DNA from: Dipylidium caninum
Taxonomy: Eukaryota; Platyhelminthes; Cestoda; Cyclophyllidea; Dipylidiidae
DNA: 64,000 nt
Assembly: GCA_017562135.1 (NCBI GenBank)
Contig: QEYB01001430.1
Location: 186,001 to 250,000 of the forward strand
Direction: 5' to 3'
Part shown: positions 1 through 12,012 of the stretch, piece after piece
Position numbering within the stretch: position 1 is the first letter of the stretch
Layout of the letters: each line of letters starts with the position of its first letter
Position numbers and translations under genes: made by a program
Notes under the pieces: generated by a model
Told to the model about the DNA's origin: nothing
What the model saw: only the letters and a program-made list of their open reading frames with translations
Databases searched by the model: none

Positions 1-2290
1 TTAATGTTGGTGTCTGTTTTGTCGGTGAGCGCAAAATAATTATCGGAGCTCTTCCGTCGTCTTCAGCCATTTGCCACTTGTTCTGCCTTGCTTTGGCTAC
101 ACAGATCAAAAGAACTTCCTTCTTTCTCCTCTCTGTCTCTCTCTCTCCCTCCTCGTTAGCGCGTTCAACGCGATCCGCGCATTATTTCCTCTTTCGGGGC
201 GACGGGGCGAGGAGGCGAGGGGGGTCACAACTCTTACCCCGTTGCACGACATGAATGTGTTATTGTCGTCCCCTTGTACCCACCTGCGTCCCCAAAAGTA
301 CTGTCGCCCACTGTCCTAGTTGCCGCGTCCGCCGTCCCTAATGGCCATCCACCCAGGGGAGAACGAGGTGCTGCAGTTGGTAGGCGCGGGGGCGCTCCAC
401 CCGCGCCTCTCGTGCCTCCTCCGGTCCAGCCTCCGTGCTCTCACGCTTCCCAGTGTGGCCTTGACACCGGAAAGTCCCCTCCGCTTCCTCCTTCTCCCCC
501 CACAACTCAACGTCAATCTTTCGCACTCTGTCTGATGCCGCAGACGTGGCGTGCAGCGAGGGGAGTGGAGTTTTTCTGCCAGAGACACGTGTTTTAAGCG
601 TCTTTTTTTGCTTCTTTCCCACAATTTTTTCTGCGACGTTTGATCAGAATACCCGGGAATCCTTCATCGCCACTGACTTATCGGGCCACTTTACAAAGTA
701 GTATAAACATTAAGGCGGCTTAGAGCGCGGTTTTTTGTGTACTTTTCTCCCCTTAAAAGTTCACCGGAGGAATAAAAAAGTGAGGAGTGGTGCTGGCGGT
801 GGTGGGGGCGGCGGTGGTGGGGGGGATGGGCGAAAGGGAGACTCAAGAGCCCAACTTTAATCGTCAAGATTAACTTCCACTGATATCGTGGCTCTGCCTG
901 CCTGCTTCTCCCCTTCTCCCCCCGGCCCGACTCAGTGGACGGGCGTGTGTCTTCTCACGCCCGGTCTCTCGCTGCCCCCGCCATCGCGCCCCCTCCGCGC
1001 CTCCTCCGCGCTGTCCTCCCCCCTCGCCTCGGCTGCGGGGGCTTAAGTGGGCTTGATGGGGCGACACCGTGACAGGCGGTCGACGTGCCGGCCACGGTTG
1101 TAGCTCAGGCGGGCGGAGGGGAAGGGTGTCAGGACCCCACGGCCGGGGCGGGAGTCTCCGAGGCCCCGCGTCTCCGTCGACGCAGGCATTTGCCGTCCTG
1201 CGGACGGGACGGGGGGGGACACGAGGAGCCGCGTTTCACTGCGACTGGCAGAAATTCTCACTCCCCGTTGTGCACACCTTGTAGAACCAGCAGTCTGGGC
1301 GACGATGCGGGCGAATTCGACTTCTCCGACGTACACTTCAGCTGTCTGGCATCAACCCAACGCCCAATCGGCGCACCTCATTTCTCTACCGAGCTGACTC
1401 GAGCGAGGAGGCCTCCTCCTACAGCTCCCGACGACCTTCTGTCTCCTGCGGCGACGCCATGAGTTTGTAAGTCCGCAGCAGTCTCCTTTCGCCAAACCGG
1501 TGCACCCCACACCCTCCCACGAGTCGCGAGTCTCTCCCTCCTCCGGTGGTCGGGCTGTCCGCAGCCCCTCGGGCCCGGTGGGTGCTTGGGTGACGACGAC
1601 ACTTGGCTAAATAAACCCGCATGAACTCTCACCCCGACCGCTCCAGCCCCCTGACCTCAAAATCCTATTTCTCCTCACTCCGGGCGGCGAAACACCCCGT
1701 CGCGGCCTCGGCAACGCCCCAGGGCGGCCTGCAGGCCTCGAAAACTCAGCCGCCTCCGCCTCCAGGTGGGGCAGGACCCTTTCTGCTCGCGTCGCGGGCG
1801 GGCGGGCGGGCGGGCGGACGAGGAGATGAAACGACTTCGCGGGCAATCAAATCGACAGCAAGACAATATAGTGGAGATCGACTCGGACTTAACCGAATAT
1901 GCGGGGAAGGCATTTTAAGAGAGGACGGTAAAGTGGGAAGGAGGAGGAGGAGGAGACTGCCGCTCGCTCGCCGAAGCTTGACGGGGAAGACGCTGCCTCC
2001 TCCGAGGTGTGGAGAGCGACTCTCGCCAGGCGCGGGAGTGGCGAAGAGCCCAACTCCTTCATAGCTGAGCGCCCTGGCGCAGTGGAGCGAGGCGGAGGGG
2101 AATTAATTTTATCATTAAGGGCAAAAACGTCTCCGCGCCTTGCGCCAAATTCCGCCCTGACTTCAGTCGTTGCTCTCGCTCCCTTCGCTTATGTTATGCG
2201 TCGCGAGCGACCTCGGCCACTCCTGTCTGGGCAGTGTGATTGAAAGGCCGCTCTCCTCCGCGGGCTGGGCGGTGCCCCGGCGAGGCGAGC

Positions 2291-2345
2291 GCCCATTGGC
2301 TGGGCGAGTCAGTGGCCTCGCCGTCACCGCGCCCATTGGCCAGTG
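2291..2345. promoter_or_regulatory. Paired CCAAT boxes (reverse orientation) in a CpG-rich block
   Basis: The decamer GCCCATTGGC occurs twice, at 2291-2300 and 2331-2340, exactly 40 bp apart. Each contains ATTGG, the reverse complement of the NF-Y CCAAT box. NF-Y sites in tandem with this kind of spacing are common in TATA-less CpG-island promoters. No transcript start or gene can be tied to it from sequence alone, so promoter activity is an inference. Confidence 0.35.
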
Positions 2346-5300
2346 GGCGGCCGCTTCCGCCGCCCCTCGTCTGCGGGCTCCGCTGGGTCCGCGCTGCCCC
2401 CGCCCCCGCCGGAGCACTCGGCAATGGTGGTCGCGGTGCCCTCCGCCTCCGCCATGCTTGAATGCGCGTTCCGCGGTGGCCGCGACCCGTCCGCCGACCC
2501 GGGAGGCGCGGCACCACGGCGTCCGCTGTTTCTGGCAGCTCTGATTAGCGCCACCAGCCTACGCGAGGCGCAGAGTTTGTTCTGTCAGAGCACGAAGTGT
2601 GTCTTTAAAAAAATACCTGACACAACCTCGCCGCCGCTTGTTCTTTTGCCCCGTCCGTTCACCCATCCATCTGCGCGAGGCGAAGAGGAGGCTGCGGTGG
2701 AGCCCGGGACGGCCGCGTTGGCCCCTCGTTTGCCCCGTAAAATCACCGCGTCCGGTGCCTCGGACAGCCACGGTCCGTGAGGCTGCCAAGGCGGTTGCGC
2801 GTCGTCGGTCCGCCGCCCATCGACCCACGTCTTCACCCGCTCGGCTGTCCGGCAGCCCAACATGCTCCGTGGTTTTACCTGATTCGCTGTTTGGCCACGA
2901 CGTAGTTGGACAGGCCAGCGTCTCTCCCCACCCCCCACACAGACACTTAATCGAGGCTTATTTACCTGAGGGAAGCGCCGATTGACGACTGCTGAGAAAG
3001 CAAATGTTTTCGACGGCATGTCGGAATAAAAGGCGCATTAGACGAGTCGTTAAACGCGCGAGCTGCGCTCTCCTTTCGCCCGCCTTTTGGGCGCACTGCG
3101 TGGGCGGAGGACGACGGCGTCCACTGCGAGGTCGTGCAGCGCCGCTGCTTTCGGCCGACGCCGAGGCAGCGGCCCCCCGAATAAAGTGCAGGTGGTCAGA
3201 TGACCCCGAGGGAGGCAGATGTGCGGGCGGGCAGGTGCTTTCGGGCCAGTGGAGGCTAAAAATAGGCGCCCCTGCGCGCCCCCTTCCGCCCGCCGCCCCA
3301 CGGCCGAGCCCCGCGCGCCCACTCACCCTCGGGTGCGCTCCCGGGACACGTGGCGGTACCAGCGGCGGGCCGAAGGCGGCCCCGGTGCCCCCACCCGCGC
3401 TCGGAGTGTCACATCGGGCCATTTTGGGTTGCCCATGCGGGGCAGAGCACAGGGCGAACGGACCCACTCCCTTTCCCGCTCACGGCAGTCGCACGCCCGG
3501 AGTGCCACTCCCTTCAGGCGCCCCATCAGGGTGGCGGTGGGGCCGAATTTATTGTCTCCCCATTCACTTCGCCGCGCGGCGCCGCCTCCCTCGGAGACGT
3601 CCTCGAGGCGGGCTTTTTTTCTTAGGCCACATGCCTTCGCGTTCCACGGCACGACACGGCCGGTCGGCCGGTCGGTCAAAACCTCGCCCTCTCGAGGGCC
3701 GGGAGCTTTCGCCTCTGCCAAAGTCATTTGGGCAGACATTCACCTCGCCCCTCCGCCCTGCCATCGTCACCGCCTTCAGTAATGACTCCTTTTTACCGCT
3801 TCTCCGGGCTTTTACTTTATCACTATTTTATCTAGAGGCGATTTTTATTTTTGTGACCAACTGGGGTCGCCTCTTCCCCCGGGTGCGGCGCACGGCCGCG
3901 GTGCTCAGCTCCTTCCCGTGGCCAAGTCCGAGTTTATGTCCGAACAGCCGTAGCGACGCGCCGTGCTGCCTCGTGCTCCTCGTCCGCCCGGCCGCCCCGC
4001 GGGCCCCGAGGGCGGCAGGGGACGCAGGGGCCAAGTGGCATGTCGAAGCGGACGGCGACCTCGGCCTCGTCCAGCGTCCCAGCCCGTCCCCCCCGCGGGA
4101 CCCCAACGCGTGAGAGGACCCGCCGCGGGCCCTCGGGCCCTCGTCGTCGTTGTCCCCGCGCCAGCCAATCTGCTCGCCGTGCCTTCCGGTCACGTTGCGG
4201 GGCGTGGGGTTTCGGCACTCCGGCGTTCCCTGGTTGCGTCGACCCACCGCACCGGAGGCGAGGGACCCGTCGCGGACTGGCACGAAGGGCGCCCGCCGCC
4301 GCGCGACCACTGCTTGGCCGCCTTTCGGCTCAGACGGGCTCGCTTTCCCGGTCCGCGTCGAGGGCGATTTGCAAACCGGAAGTCATTTCCGCGCGCGCGA
4401 GGCTGCCTCCGCCGCGCCGAGGAATCGACCCGCGAGCGTGTTGGCGACCGCTGGCCTCCGCGGCAGGCGGTCGACACGACGATGTGGTGGTTGAGCCACA
4501 GGCTCCCCCTCCCCCGCCACCTCCACGCCCTCCTCTCCCGCCATACGGCGTTGCTGGCCTCAGGGCGGACTGGCAGATAGGGCAACCGCCACTCCATGTG
4601 CGAGTGGGAGGGAAAAAAGACGGTGCCACGTGGTCTCCGTCCAGCCCAGCCCAGCCCGGCCCAGCCCCGCCCCCCTCGCCCAAACGGGGCAGAGGAGAGG
4701 GTGAATTTTTCATGAGGCAGAGCAGGTGGAGGCCCGCCAGGGCGTCGAGACACCGTGCAGGGCGAGAGTTTAGTAATCCCAAATGAAGAAAGTGGGGATT
4801 TGCCAGGCGACGCGAGGCTCCCTCCGCCCCACTCGGTGCTGCGGCGGGGGACGCAGTGCGGGCGGCTGGACAGCCTTCGCCACGTGGCATCGCCCGAACG
4901 CCGCGTCGCTGCCCACCTGGGCGGGAAGTGGAGCTAGGTGGTTGAGTCCACCGTCTCGGGCAGCCTAATTCCCGGCCCCTCGACCTTGGGAAGAGTCTTT
5001 TTCACGGCTGAAAGTGCCTGGAATGTGGCCAGCCTTCTCGGCCCCATGGGCGATGCGATGCGATGCGGAGCGGAGACCGGGCCAGGCCAGGCCAGGCCGA
5101 AACAAAGCAAAACAAAAAAAACAAAACAGGGCAGGAGTGGCGAGGCGAGGCGAGGCGAGGCAGAGGAGATGGGGGAAGAAAAACACCCAATTTGGACGGA
5201 GGAGATGAGAGACGAGTCGCACAAAAGTCCAAAGGTGCCAGGGTTGTTTACACCAGTCCCCTCGCGGCCTCATCACGGATGCGTTGGCCAAAAACCCGTC

Positions 5301-5587
5301 GGCCGTCACCGCGAGGGCGACCGCCCACCGTTCCCGGTCCGTAATTAGCCGCAGGAGGCGATTCCCCACTGCCGACCGCGCAACTCCGAGCCGCTTGGCC
5401 GAGACGGCGGGCAAATTGGCAGGCGGCGACGATGCGAAGACGCCCGACGCGGCGCGGCGCGGCGGTGGGACTCGGAGGTTACGAACGACGGCGGCGAGGA
5501 GTTGGGGAAGCGCCGGACGCCTGGGGCTCGCGGCCCACGCCCACCGCCTCCGAGGCGGTCGTGCTGGCCGGGCTGGACGGACGCGGC

Positions 5588-5615
5588 GGGGCGGCGCGGG
5601 GCGGGGCGGGGCGGG
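5588..5615 (+). other. Potential G-quadruplex tract
   Basis: Five runs of three or four G lie on the + strand at 5588-5591, 5598-5601, 5603-5606, 5608-5611 and 5613-5615. The last four runs are separated by single C loops. This fits the G3+N1-7 quadruplex rule. No gene overlaps it. Confidence 0.55.
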
Positions 5616-7000
5616 CGCGACTGCCACCTTAGTTGTTTGCCGGCGCGGAGAAGGCGAATCGGCCACCGAGCACCCGACGCAGTTGGTCTTTCACGCCGGA
5701 GCACTCGCGAGCCGCTGTTCACCCTCGCCTGGTTACCGGGCGCGAATGAAGGGGACACGAGGCCGCGGCGTCATTCGCTGCACCGACCTTCAGGCGCGTC
5801 TCCGCACCGCCTCGGCTGCCACTGGCCGTCAGGCGACGTAGACCACGAGCCGAGACGTCATCCACGACTCGCCGCGCCGCCACTCGCCGAGAGCCTCCGC
5901 CACGCCCTCCCGCCGTCGGCGGCTGATGTGATGAGGCAGGGGAGAGGCAACTCGACCCTTCGCCGGGCGGGAAAAGGGCTGTTGATGGTCCGAGCACGCG
6001 AGTCTCCACTCGCCGGTCGCCGCCCGCCCGCACCGGTCGCAAGCAGCGATCTCCAGCGTCCCAATCGGCCTCAGCCTCCGCCAAAACGTCCTTTTGACGT
6101 GGTGGACGCACGAAATGCCGTCTGAAGGTCTAGCTGGTCCTCAGCTGCGCTGGCGGGAAATGGCGCGAGATTCTGCTCTGGACGGAGCCAGCGTCACCGA
6201 GCGCTTGCTTGCGTCAACTGATGGCCTGTGGACCGCCTTTGCTCGGGCTGAAGTCGCTTGATGGTGGCGGAGTTGGTGTGTCAGCTCGGTGGGGGCCTCG
6301 CAGCGACTTGACAGGCGGCGCCCGGCCGCCTAGCCTCCGTCCGGCGACGGGGCACCGTTTTCGGCCCGTCCGCCTCACTGACACCCGCGGCGGGACTTCG
6401 GAGGCGCAGATCTCGAGCCAAATGTCTAATTTCGCTTCCCGCAGCGGCGTCCCGCCGCACACACTGCACAAAACGCCTCCGAGAAGGGCGGTTAAGGCCG
6501 GTCGGCACGCGACGGCGGAGGGCAGAATTCTCGACCTTGCCCGCCGGCCGGTGTCCCTTCGAAAAGCCTGCAGACGCGAGTTGGGCGAAGCTCTCAACGA
6601 CGACGGCGACCAGTCCGGCTGTCCGCGTGGGCGAGACGCACGGGCGAGGGAAGCGGCGGCCCCTCTGGGGCGGTCGTACGGCGCCTCCAGTCGCTCGGAC
6701 ATCCCGTCGGCATCCACTCGTCTCCCCCCGAAGGCCCCACGACCCGCCCTCCGTCCCGCGACTCCTCGTCTCCCCGGCAAAACGACTGCCACGCTTCTGC
6801 TGCCAGCCCGACCGCTCAGCGTCCCTCGCGTTTTATGCCCGGGGACGCGCGCACTCGCAATTCACTTCGCAACTTCCGCCCTCCTCGGTTCAATTGTTAG
6901 GCAAAATGGGCAGAATCAGTCGAAACGAGGCAGAACGGAAACGGGGCGGAGGGGCGCGGAGGGGCGCGGAGGGGAGCGCATTTAAGTCGGAGGCTTTTAC

Positions 7001-10000
7001 TGACTGTCATTAAGGCCTTCTCTGCCCTCCTCTCCGTCCTCCGTCCCCCTTCCTTTTTTCTTCTAATTAACTCCTTTTTAGTCTCTTTCTCAAAGAACGA
7101 ATTAAAAGGACAGCATTCTTTGGCGAGATTTCAGATAAGAAGGCTTTTTTGTTTGTGACTTATCATTTTTGTTCACATTTATGTCGAATCTTCGTCCTTT
7201 TGATTGGCGCGCCGAGGTTTTGACGACCTTCTCTCTCCCGCCGATCAATGCTCCCCGTCCCCATTCCCGCCGCCCCCGCCCCGCCTGCGGACAGCCCGGG
7301 GGCGGAGCGAGGCGGAGGGGATGACAGGTGACGGGGCTTTTTCCTCAGCCTGCTCTCCGTGGCAGCCCGCAGCGTCGGTTTTTTCGCCCCACGCGCCGCT
7401 GAAACCTGCCCGTCTCGGACACCCCCACGAACGCGTCCCGTCGAGTCTGCGGCCACGGGACGCCCCGGGGTGGAGCTCATGGCCGCGGGAAGGCCTGCTG
7501 CTCCGAGCGACAAGGTCGTCTTCCCCGCCCGCCTCCGGCACGGTGGGCATTTGGCTTGGTTTTGCGGAGGAAAGTCGGTCTCGGCCAACTCTCGCCGCGC
7601 CCCGCCTCCTCCCTCGAAGAGTCCGTCGCCTACGTGCTCAGGTGGACACTAACGTGGGCCTCGGCGTGGCCATCCTCGCGGACGCATGAGGCAGCCCGTG
7701 GGCAATGGACGGTGGGGTAATTACAGTCTCCAATCGCTGTTTTTTTCTCTCGAAAGACGCACAACGGGGAGGGCGAGTCGAGAGCGAGGGAAGACGGGCA
7801 GGCGGGCGAGCGGGCGAGCGGGGAGAGTCGAGAGAGGCGGAGGACACGTTCGCGCATCGTCTTCCCCACTCGATCCGGCTCACCTGTTGCTGGGGCGTCT
7901 GTGGCCACACCGACAACGGCGCAGCCGCCACGCCCACGTCTCCTCGCTCGCACCGACCTGCCAGTCGAATTCCCGTGGGGATAGCCCGGCCCCTCCGGAC
8001 GTCGGCGGGGCGAGACGAGGCGAGGAGAGGCGGTGGAGACAAACGGTTCTGACTAGTCCTCTTCACCGCGACATTAATCTCAATGCAGAAGGCTAATTAC
8101 CACGGGTTTGGGCAGCTCCTCGGCCGCCAAATCAGTCCTCCACTCTCGAGGAACGTTGCTTTCCTGTCGCACCTCGAAGTCGGGCGTTCTGCACTGTCGC
8201 CCGCCGTGCTACGGTCCAGTTAATTGGCTAGGGACCTCAGGTTGAAAAAGGGCGAAGTCATTTGACACTGGCAATTAAAATTCCATGCCTCCTCGGGGCG
8301 GAGTGTTGCAGAATGACAACACCACGTATGCCATGGAATGACATTTTGGTTAGCTGCCTCACTGGGGACGCGCAGAGGGTGGCGCAGGGCGGAGAAGGGG
8401 GGGAGGACAGTGACATTCCTTGTGTGGAGCAGTTTGAAAAGCACCCGTTTTGATTACCAGACTGCAACGGTGGGCACATTTTTCATTTTGAGGCTGTTAA
8501 GTGTCCCCTTTTAAAGGTTGGCGAAATGATTTATTCATCATAATTTTCTTTAGGCAATACCCCCTCCATGTCGTAATCTCATCCTCATGATTTACGCGTG
8601 AAGAAAATTTATAATTAATGTAATTATGGTGTTTACCAGGGCGTTTTGCACTTCCCTGAGAAGTACATTTGACAGGATGGTGTGGAAGTAAGACTCGGCT
8701 CGGTGGAGTCGCGGTCCAAGCAATCCAACGAGCCTTTCGTCGCATCTAACGTACCTGAGATTTTCTGACTACTTATTTCTAGCATTCGGTCAATTCTTCT
8801 CGGCATATGAGCAGGACCTAATTCTACCGGCAATCTTGTGATAATGTGTTTACTGAAATCGTTTAAGTAGAGTGTGGCATGAGTTTGTGTTCTCAATTTA
8901 GCAGCATGCCCATCCAAACAGTTTATTGTAGTTTGTTTACATGGCCAGCACTTATTGCCCCTAAAGCATCGTCTCCTGATCATCGTTGAGGATAATGGAC
9001 ACAGTAGGGCTAAAGTTCCATTTAACATTCACTCTGGAGTACCGTTGCAAACGCCGTCGGCTGGCCGGTGGATCAGAATTTCCTCGATGTTAGAGTAGAC
9101 AGCAGTGGCATTTATGCCCTGTTCGAAACTTGTAAGAGTAACACGCGTTTTGTCTACACAATATGGAAATTTTCGCCGGGTGCATTTAGCCTAGGAACGC
9201 AATCGCGGCACACTACTGAAATACCTACTTAATGGGTTACGTAATCTGGCGGCGGCGCATCGTCTCTTCAACCCCGCGCACCCGAGCGGCGAGAGCCTCA
9301 CCGAGGGCCGGGCGAAAATTGTACGTGTTGCCCACCGCGTTTCCAGCACCTCCTCCTCGGTCACTACTCCCCACCCCCCCCCGCTTTTAGCCCAAACGCG
9401 CCACGGAGTTGTGTTTAAACGCCTCCCCCCCCCACCACCACCACTGAGGCAGGTAATTTACCCGCATCCCCTCGCGACTACTCTGAATCCCTCCTGACAG
9501 TGGAATGCTCCCCTTCCCTGTGCACTTTTGTCACTTTTGTCCCTTTTGAGGGGAAAAACGAAGCACCTCGAGGTTATTTCCACCAGTCACGTGAACTCGT
9601 CTAATGCAGACTGCACGTACTTCTCCGGTGTTTATACCGATGCACTCGCATTTTCACCAGCCTGAAAGTAAACTCGCCTCGTCAGTTCACTCTACTTGGC
9701 CGCCTCTTTTTCCCTCCCAAATTTTGTTGCATGCGAATTAGTTGTAAGGACGGGGAGGGGAGGGGACGGGGTGAAGCGCCTCGTCCCCATCCCCGTCCGC
9801 GTCCCCTTCGGCGCAGTCTGCCTCGCCGGGCGCTTTAAGGCGACTTGCGAGGTGAGGACAAAATGATAGTAATAAAGTGAGACTGTGGGTTTGGGTGTGT
9901 CATTGGAAGCCGAACAACCCGAACCCGACTGCCCCCTCGGCGCCAATTCCCACTCCGTCGGCCTCTTCTCCTCCGCTGTGTCGCCACGAGCCGAGTGGAG

Positions 10001-11074
10001 ATGAGGGCAAATGCGCCCAGGGGGTAAAGCAGGCCCTTGTCTCCCCGGGGTCTGGGCAATCTGCTGCGTGGGGCGGTGATGCGGAGGAAAAACCCCCCTT
10101 CTCCCCGCCCAGTCCCGTCGGGGGCGAGTCTGGACGGCGCGGGGCCGCGTCTCCCCGCGGTCGGTGGACGTCTGCGCCCCTCATCGTCGCCCACGGCGGC
10201 CAATGCCTGGGGAGCGGGGCGCAGGCCGACTCGAGGCCTGTTGCATCCGCCGCGTCGTGCTTGGCGAAAAGGAGAAAAAAGCGCCCCACATGTGTTTCTT
10301 GAACTGCCAACAAAAAGTTGTTTATTCGCATATCCAACTTCGCCATGTTGGCAGATCTGACGGGGTGTGAAGGATAAACTCACAAAACTGACCTTCATAA
10401 ACATCTGTCTTCCTTTCTCCAGGCTAAAGCATGCTTTTTAAAAAAGCGTAGTCGCAGGGTATTACCGAAATTTTGTGTTATTTGTTATTGTGACAATCTT
10501 TGGCTGCCTCCACTTGGGCATTTTTAGCCGGACGAGGGGGAGGTCGAGGGCACTCGTCCCACGTCCCGACAACGACCAACCCCCGCGATTTCTATGCCAC
10601 GAAAGCATCAGCCAACAAAGCACGAACGCCTAAATCGGGCAGATGGACTTCGTCCATCTGGTCGCCTACGTTTGATCTCCTCCCATTGTCCAGGCACACG
10701 AACACGCACGCACGCACGCACAGCTCAACCTGCCAACCAGATTCGCGCACCCCGCAACGCCGTTCGTTAATTGGTTTGCTCGCTCACGTGCGCCTGTCTG
10801 CCTCACGCATGCGCACGTACACAGGCGCGTGGCTCTCGTGAAGTGTCTGCGCGTGTGCGCGTACGCGTGCGCGTGCCACATGTCTGGTTGTCCACTCACC
10901 GTCATCCTCACGTATTACGTGCGTGCGTGCGTGCACGCCTCGGTGCGTGTGTGTCTACGCGACTGCATAAATTGTCCGCTAGCCGGAGCAAGTAGTTTTC
11001 AGTCGTGAAAACGCACGCATAAATTTCCTCAAAGCCCGAAGTGATTGGTGAAATTGCACCCCGGAAATCGATAA
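7001..11074. other. Non-coding stretch 5' of the PDE4 first recognised exon
   Basis: This stretch alternates between AT-rich pieces (7060-7180, 8480-9230, 10370-10500) and GC-rich pieces. No exon with flanking splice sites or recognisable protein similarity was found on either strand. A 131-codon open frame on the minus strand (8633-9028) matches nothing I know. In the frame of the PDE4 exon an in-frame stop (TAA, 11072-11074) closes the reading frame upstream. The most likely identity is 5' flank or a large 5' intron of PDE4. Confidence 0.5.
10704..10933. repeat. CACG / GCGT simple-repeat tracts
   Basis: There is a (CACG/CGCA)n tract at 10704-10722 and its complementary unit (GCGT)n at 10919-10933. 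The stretch between is rich in alternating purine-pyrimidine GCGTGTGCGC steps (10845-10880). Such tracts can form Z-DNA or a loose cruciform. They lie shortly before the first recognised PDE4 exon. Confidence 0.6.
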
Positions 11075-11125
11075 TCAATACGCGTTGGATTTACTTGCGC
11101 TCGCCTCCTCCTCCCGGCCCAAAAT

Positions 11126-12012
11126 GTGGATTACTGGCGGATAATAGGGCCGTTTTCGCGAGAGCAAGAGACGTTCTGCCTGCGGCGAGTTGACACCCTC
11201 GAAAAATCGCCCTCTTCCTCTCACGGCTCGCGTATGTGGCGGTTCTGCTGTATCCTCAGCCGCAAAGAGTCCAAAATCCTTGAAATACAACGCTATTCTA
11301 AGGCATCTGTCGACCTCATTCCCGCAGTCGCCACCGAGCCCGCGTCCAGCTTGGCCAGTCTGTGTTGTGACGACTGTCGAAGACCCTCTTGGAACAAATC
11401 GAACGGCCACACCGCCGAGAACCCCGTCCGACGACACTCCACGCCTTACTTTGAGGTCGACCTAGAGACGGGACGCCGTCCCACTTTGGTCGCCGAGACT
11501 ACAGCGCGTCTGGCTGTGGCAGAATCAGTGGATCTGGAGCATAGCCGGAGGAGTTCGAGCATCAGCGCTCAGGCTGTCTACAAGCCCCTCATCGGAATGA
11601 GTAACCGCCGCAAAGTGGCGCCCGGAGGCGCCGCCTGCCCCCCGGAGCCCGGTCCCCCCGCAGAGAGCGGTCCCTGTCCCAGACGCACCTCCACCAACCG
11701 TAAGAAGACGGGGTTCATCAAACTGCACTCCTCTGGCTCATCCTTCCGCAAGAGGATGCTGCTCAAGAGGAGCGATAAGAGCACTTTTCCACGACTGAAT
11801 TTCATGTCACGCGGGAGGCCGAAGGAGTGCGGTGATTCAGCAGCCCCGCTGAATAGTGTTGGAATGACGACCTCCACCTCACTGCGTGATTCCTTCTGCA
11901 TTTTTAGCCACACCGATGAGCCCATTGTCACGCCGTTCGCCCAAATTCTGGCCAGTCTGCGGAAGGTTCGCGCAAACTTCATTTGCCTTACCAACGTGCA
12001 CAGTTCGAAAGA
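11126..12012 (+). CDS. PDE4: PDE4 exon: N-terminal region and first part of UCR1
   Basis: The exon ends with [15 protein letters not shown] and the following LTN, the hallmark of UCR1, then a GTAAGT donor at 12013 that leaves two bases. Upstream, [19 protein letters not shown] resembles the long-isoform segment RRHS...FDVDNG...GRSP of mammalian PDE4D3, and RRSSS is a candidate PKA site. The open frame runs back to 11075 without an ATG, so either an acceptor lies in 11075-11233 or translation starts at ATG 11234 (MWRFCC). About 120 residues between the RRSSS site and UCR1 are basic and serine-rich, longer than in mammals. Confidence 0.85.

Larger units (their letters stand above)
1..7000. other. 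GC-rich stretch without a supportable gene
   Basis: This is strongly GC-rich and CpG-rich DNA, full of short G/C tracts such as repeated GGGC units near 1795-1817 and GGGGC units near 5588-5615. Long open frames exist on both strands (for example 3004-4113), but they overlap one another, are proline/arginine/alanine-rich and show no domain, so I read them as composition artefacts. It may hold the CpG-island promoter or untranslated first exons of the downstream phosphodiesterase gene, but no splice-supported exon could be identified. Confidence 0.6.

Noticed and set aside
3004..4113. 369-codon open frame on the + strand
   Set aside because: It lies in very GC-rich DNA where stop codons are rare, overlaps equally long frames on the other strand, is Arg/Pro/Ala-rich and has no domain or splice context.
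8633..9028. 131-codon minus-strand frame upstream of PDE4 as a possible retroelement fragment
   Set aside because: Cysteine/histidine content looked suggestive, but no reverse transcriptase, integrase or zinc-knuckle spacing could be recognised.
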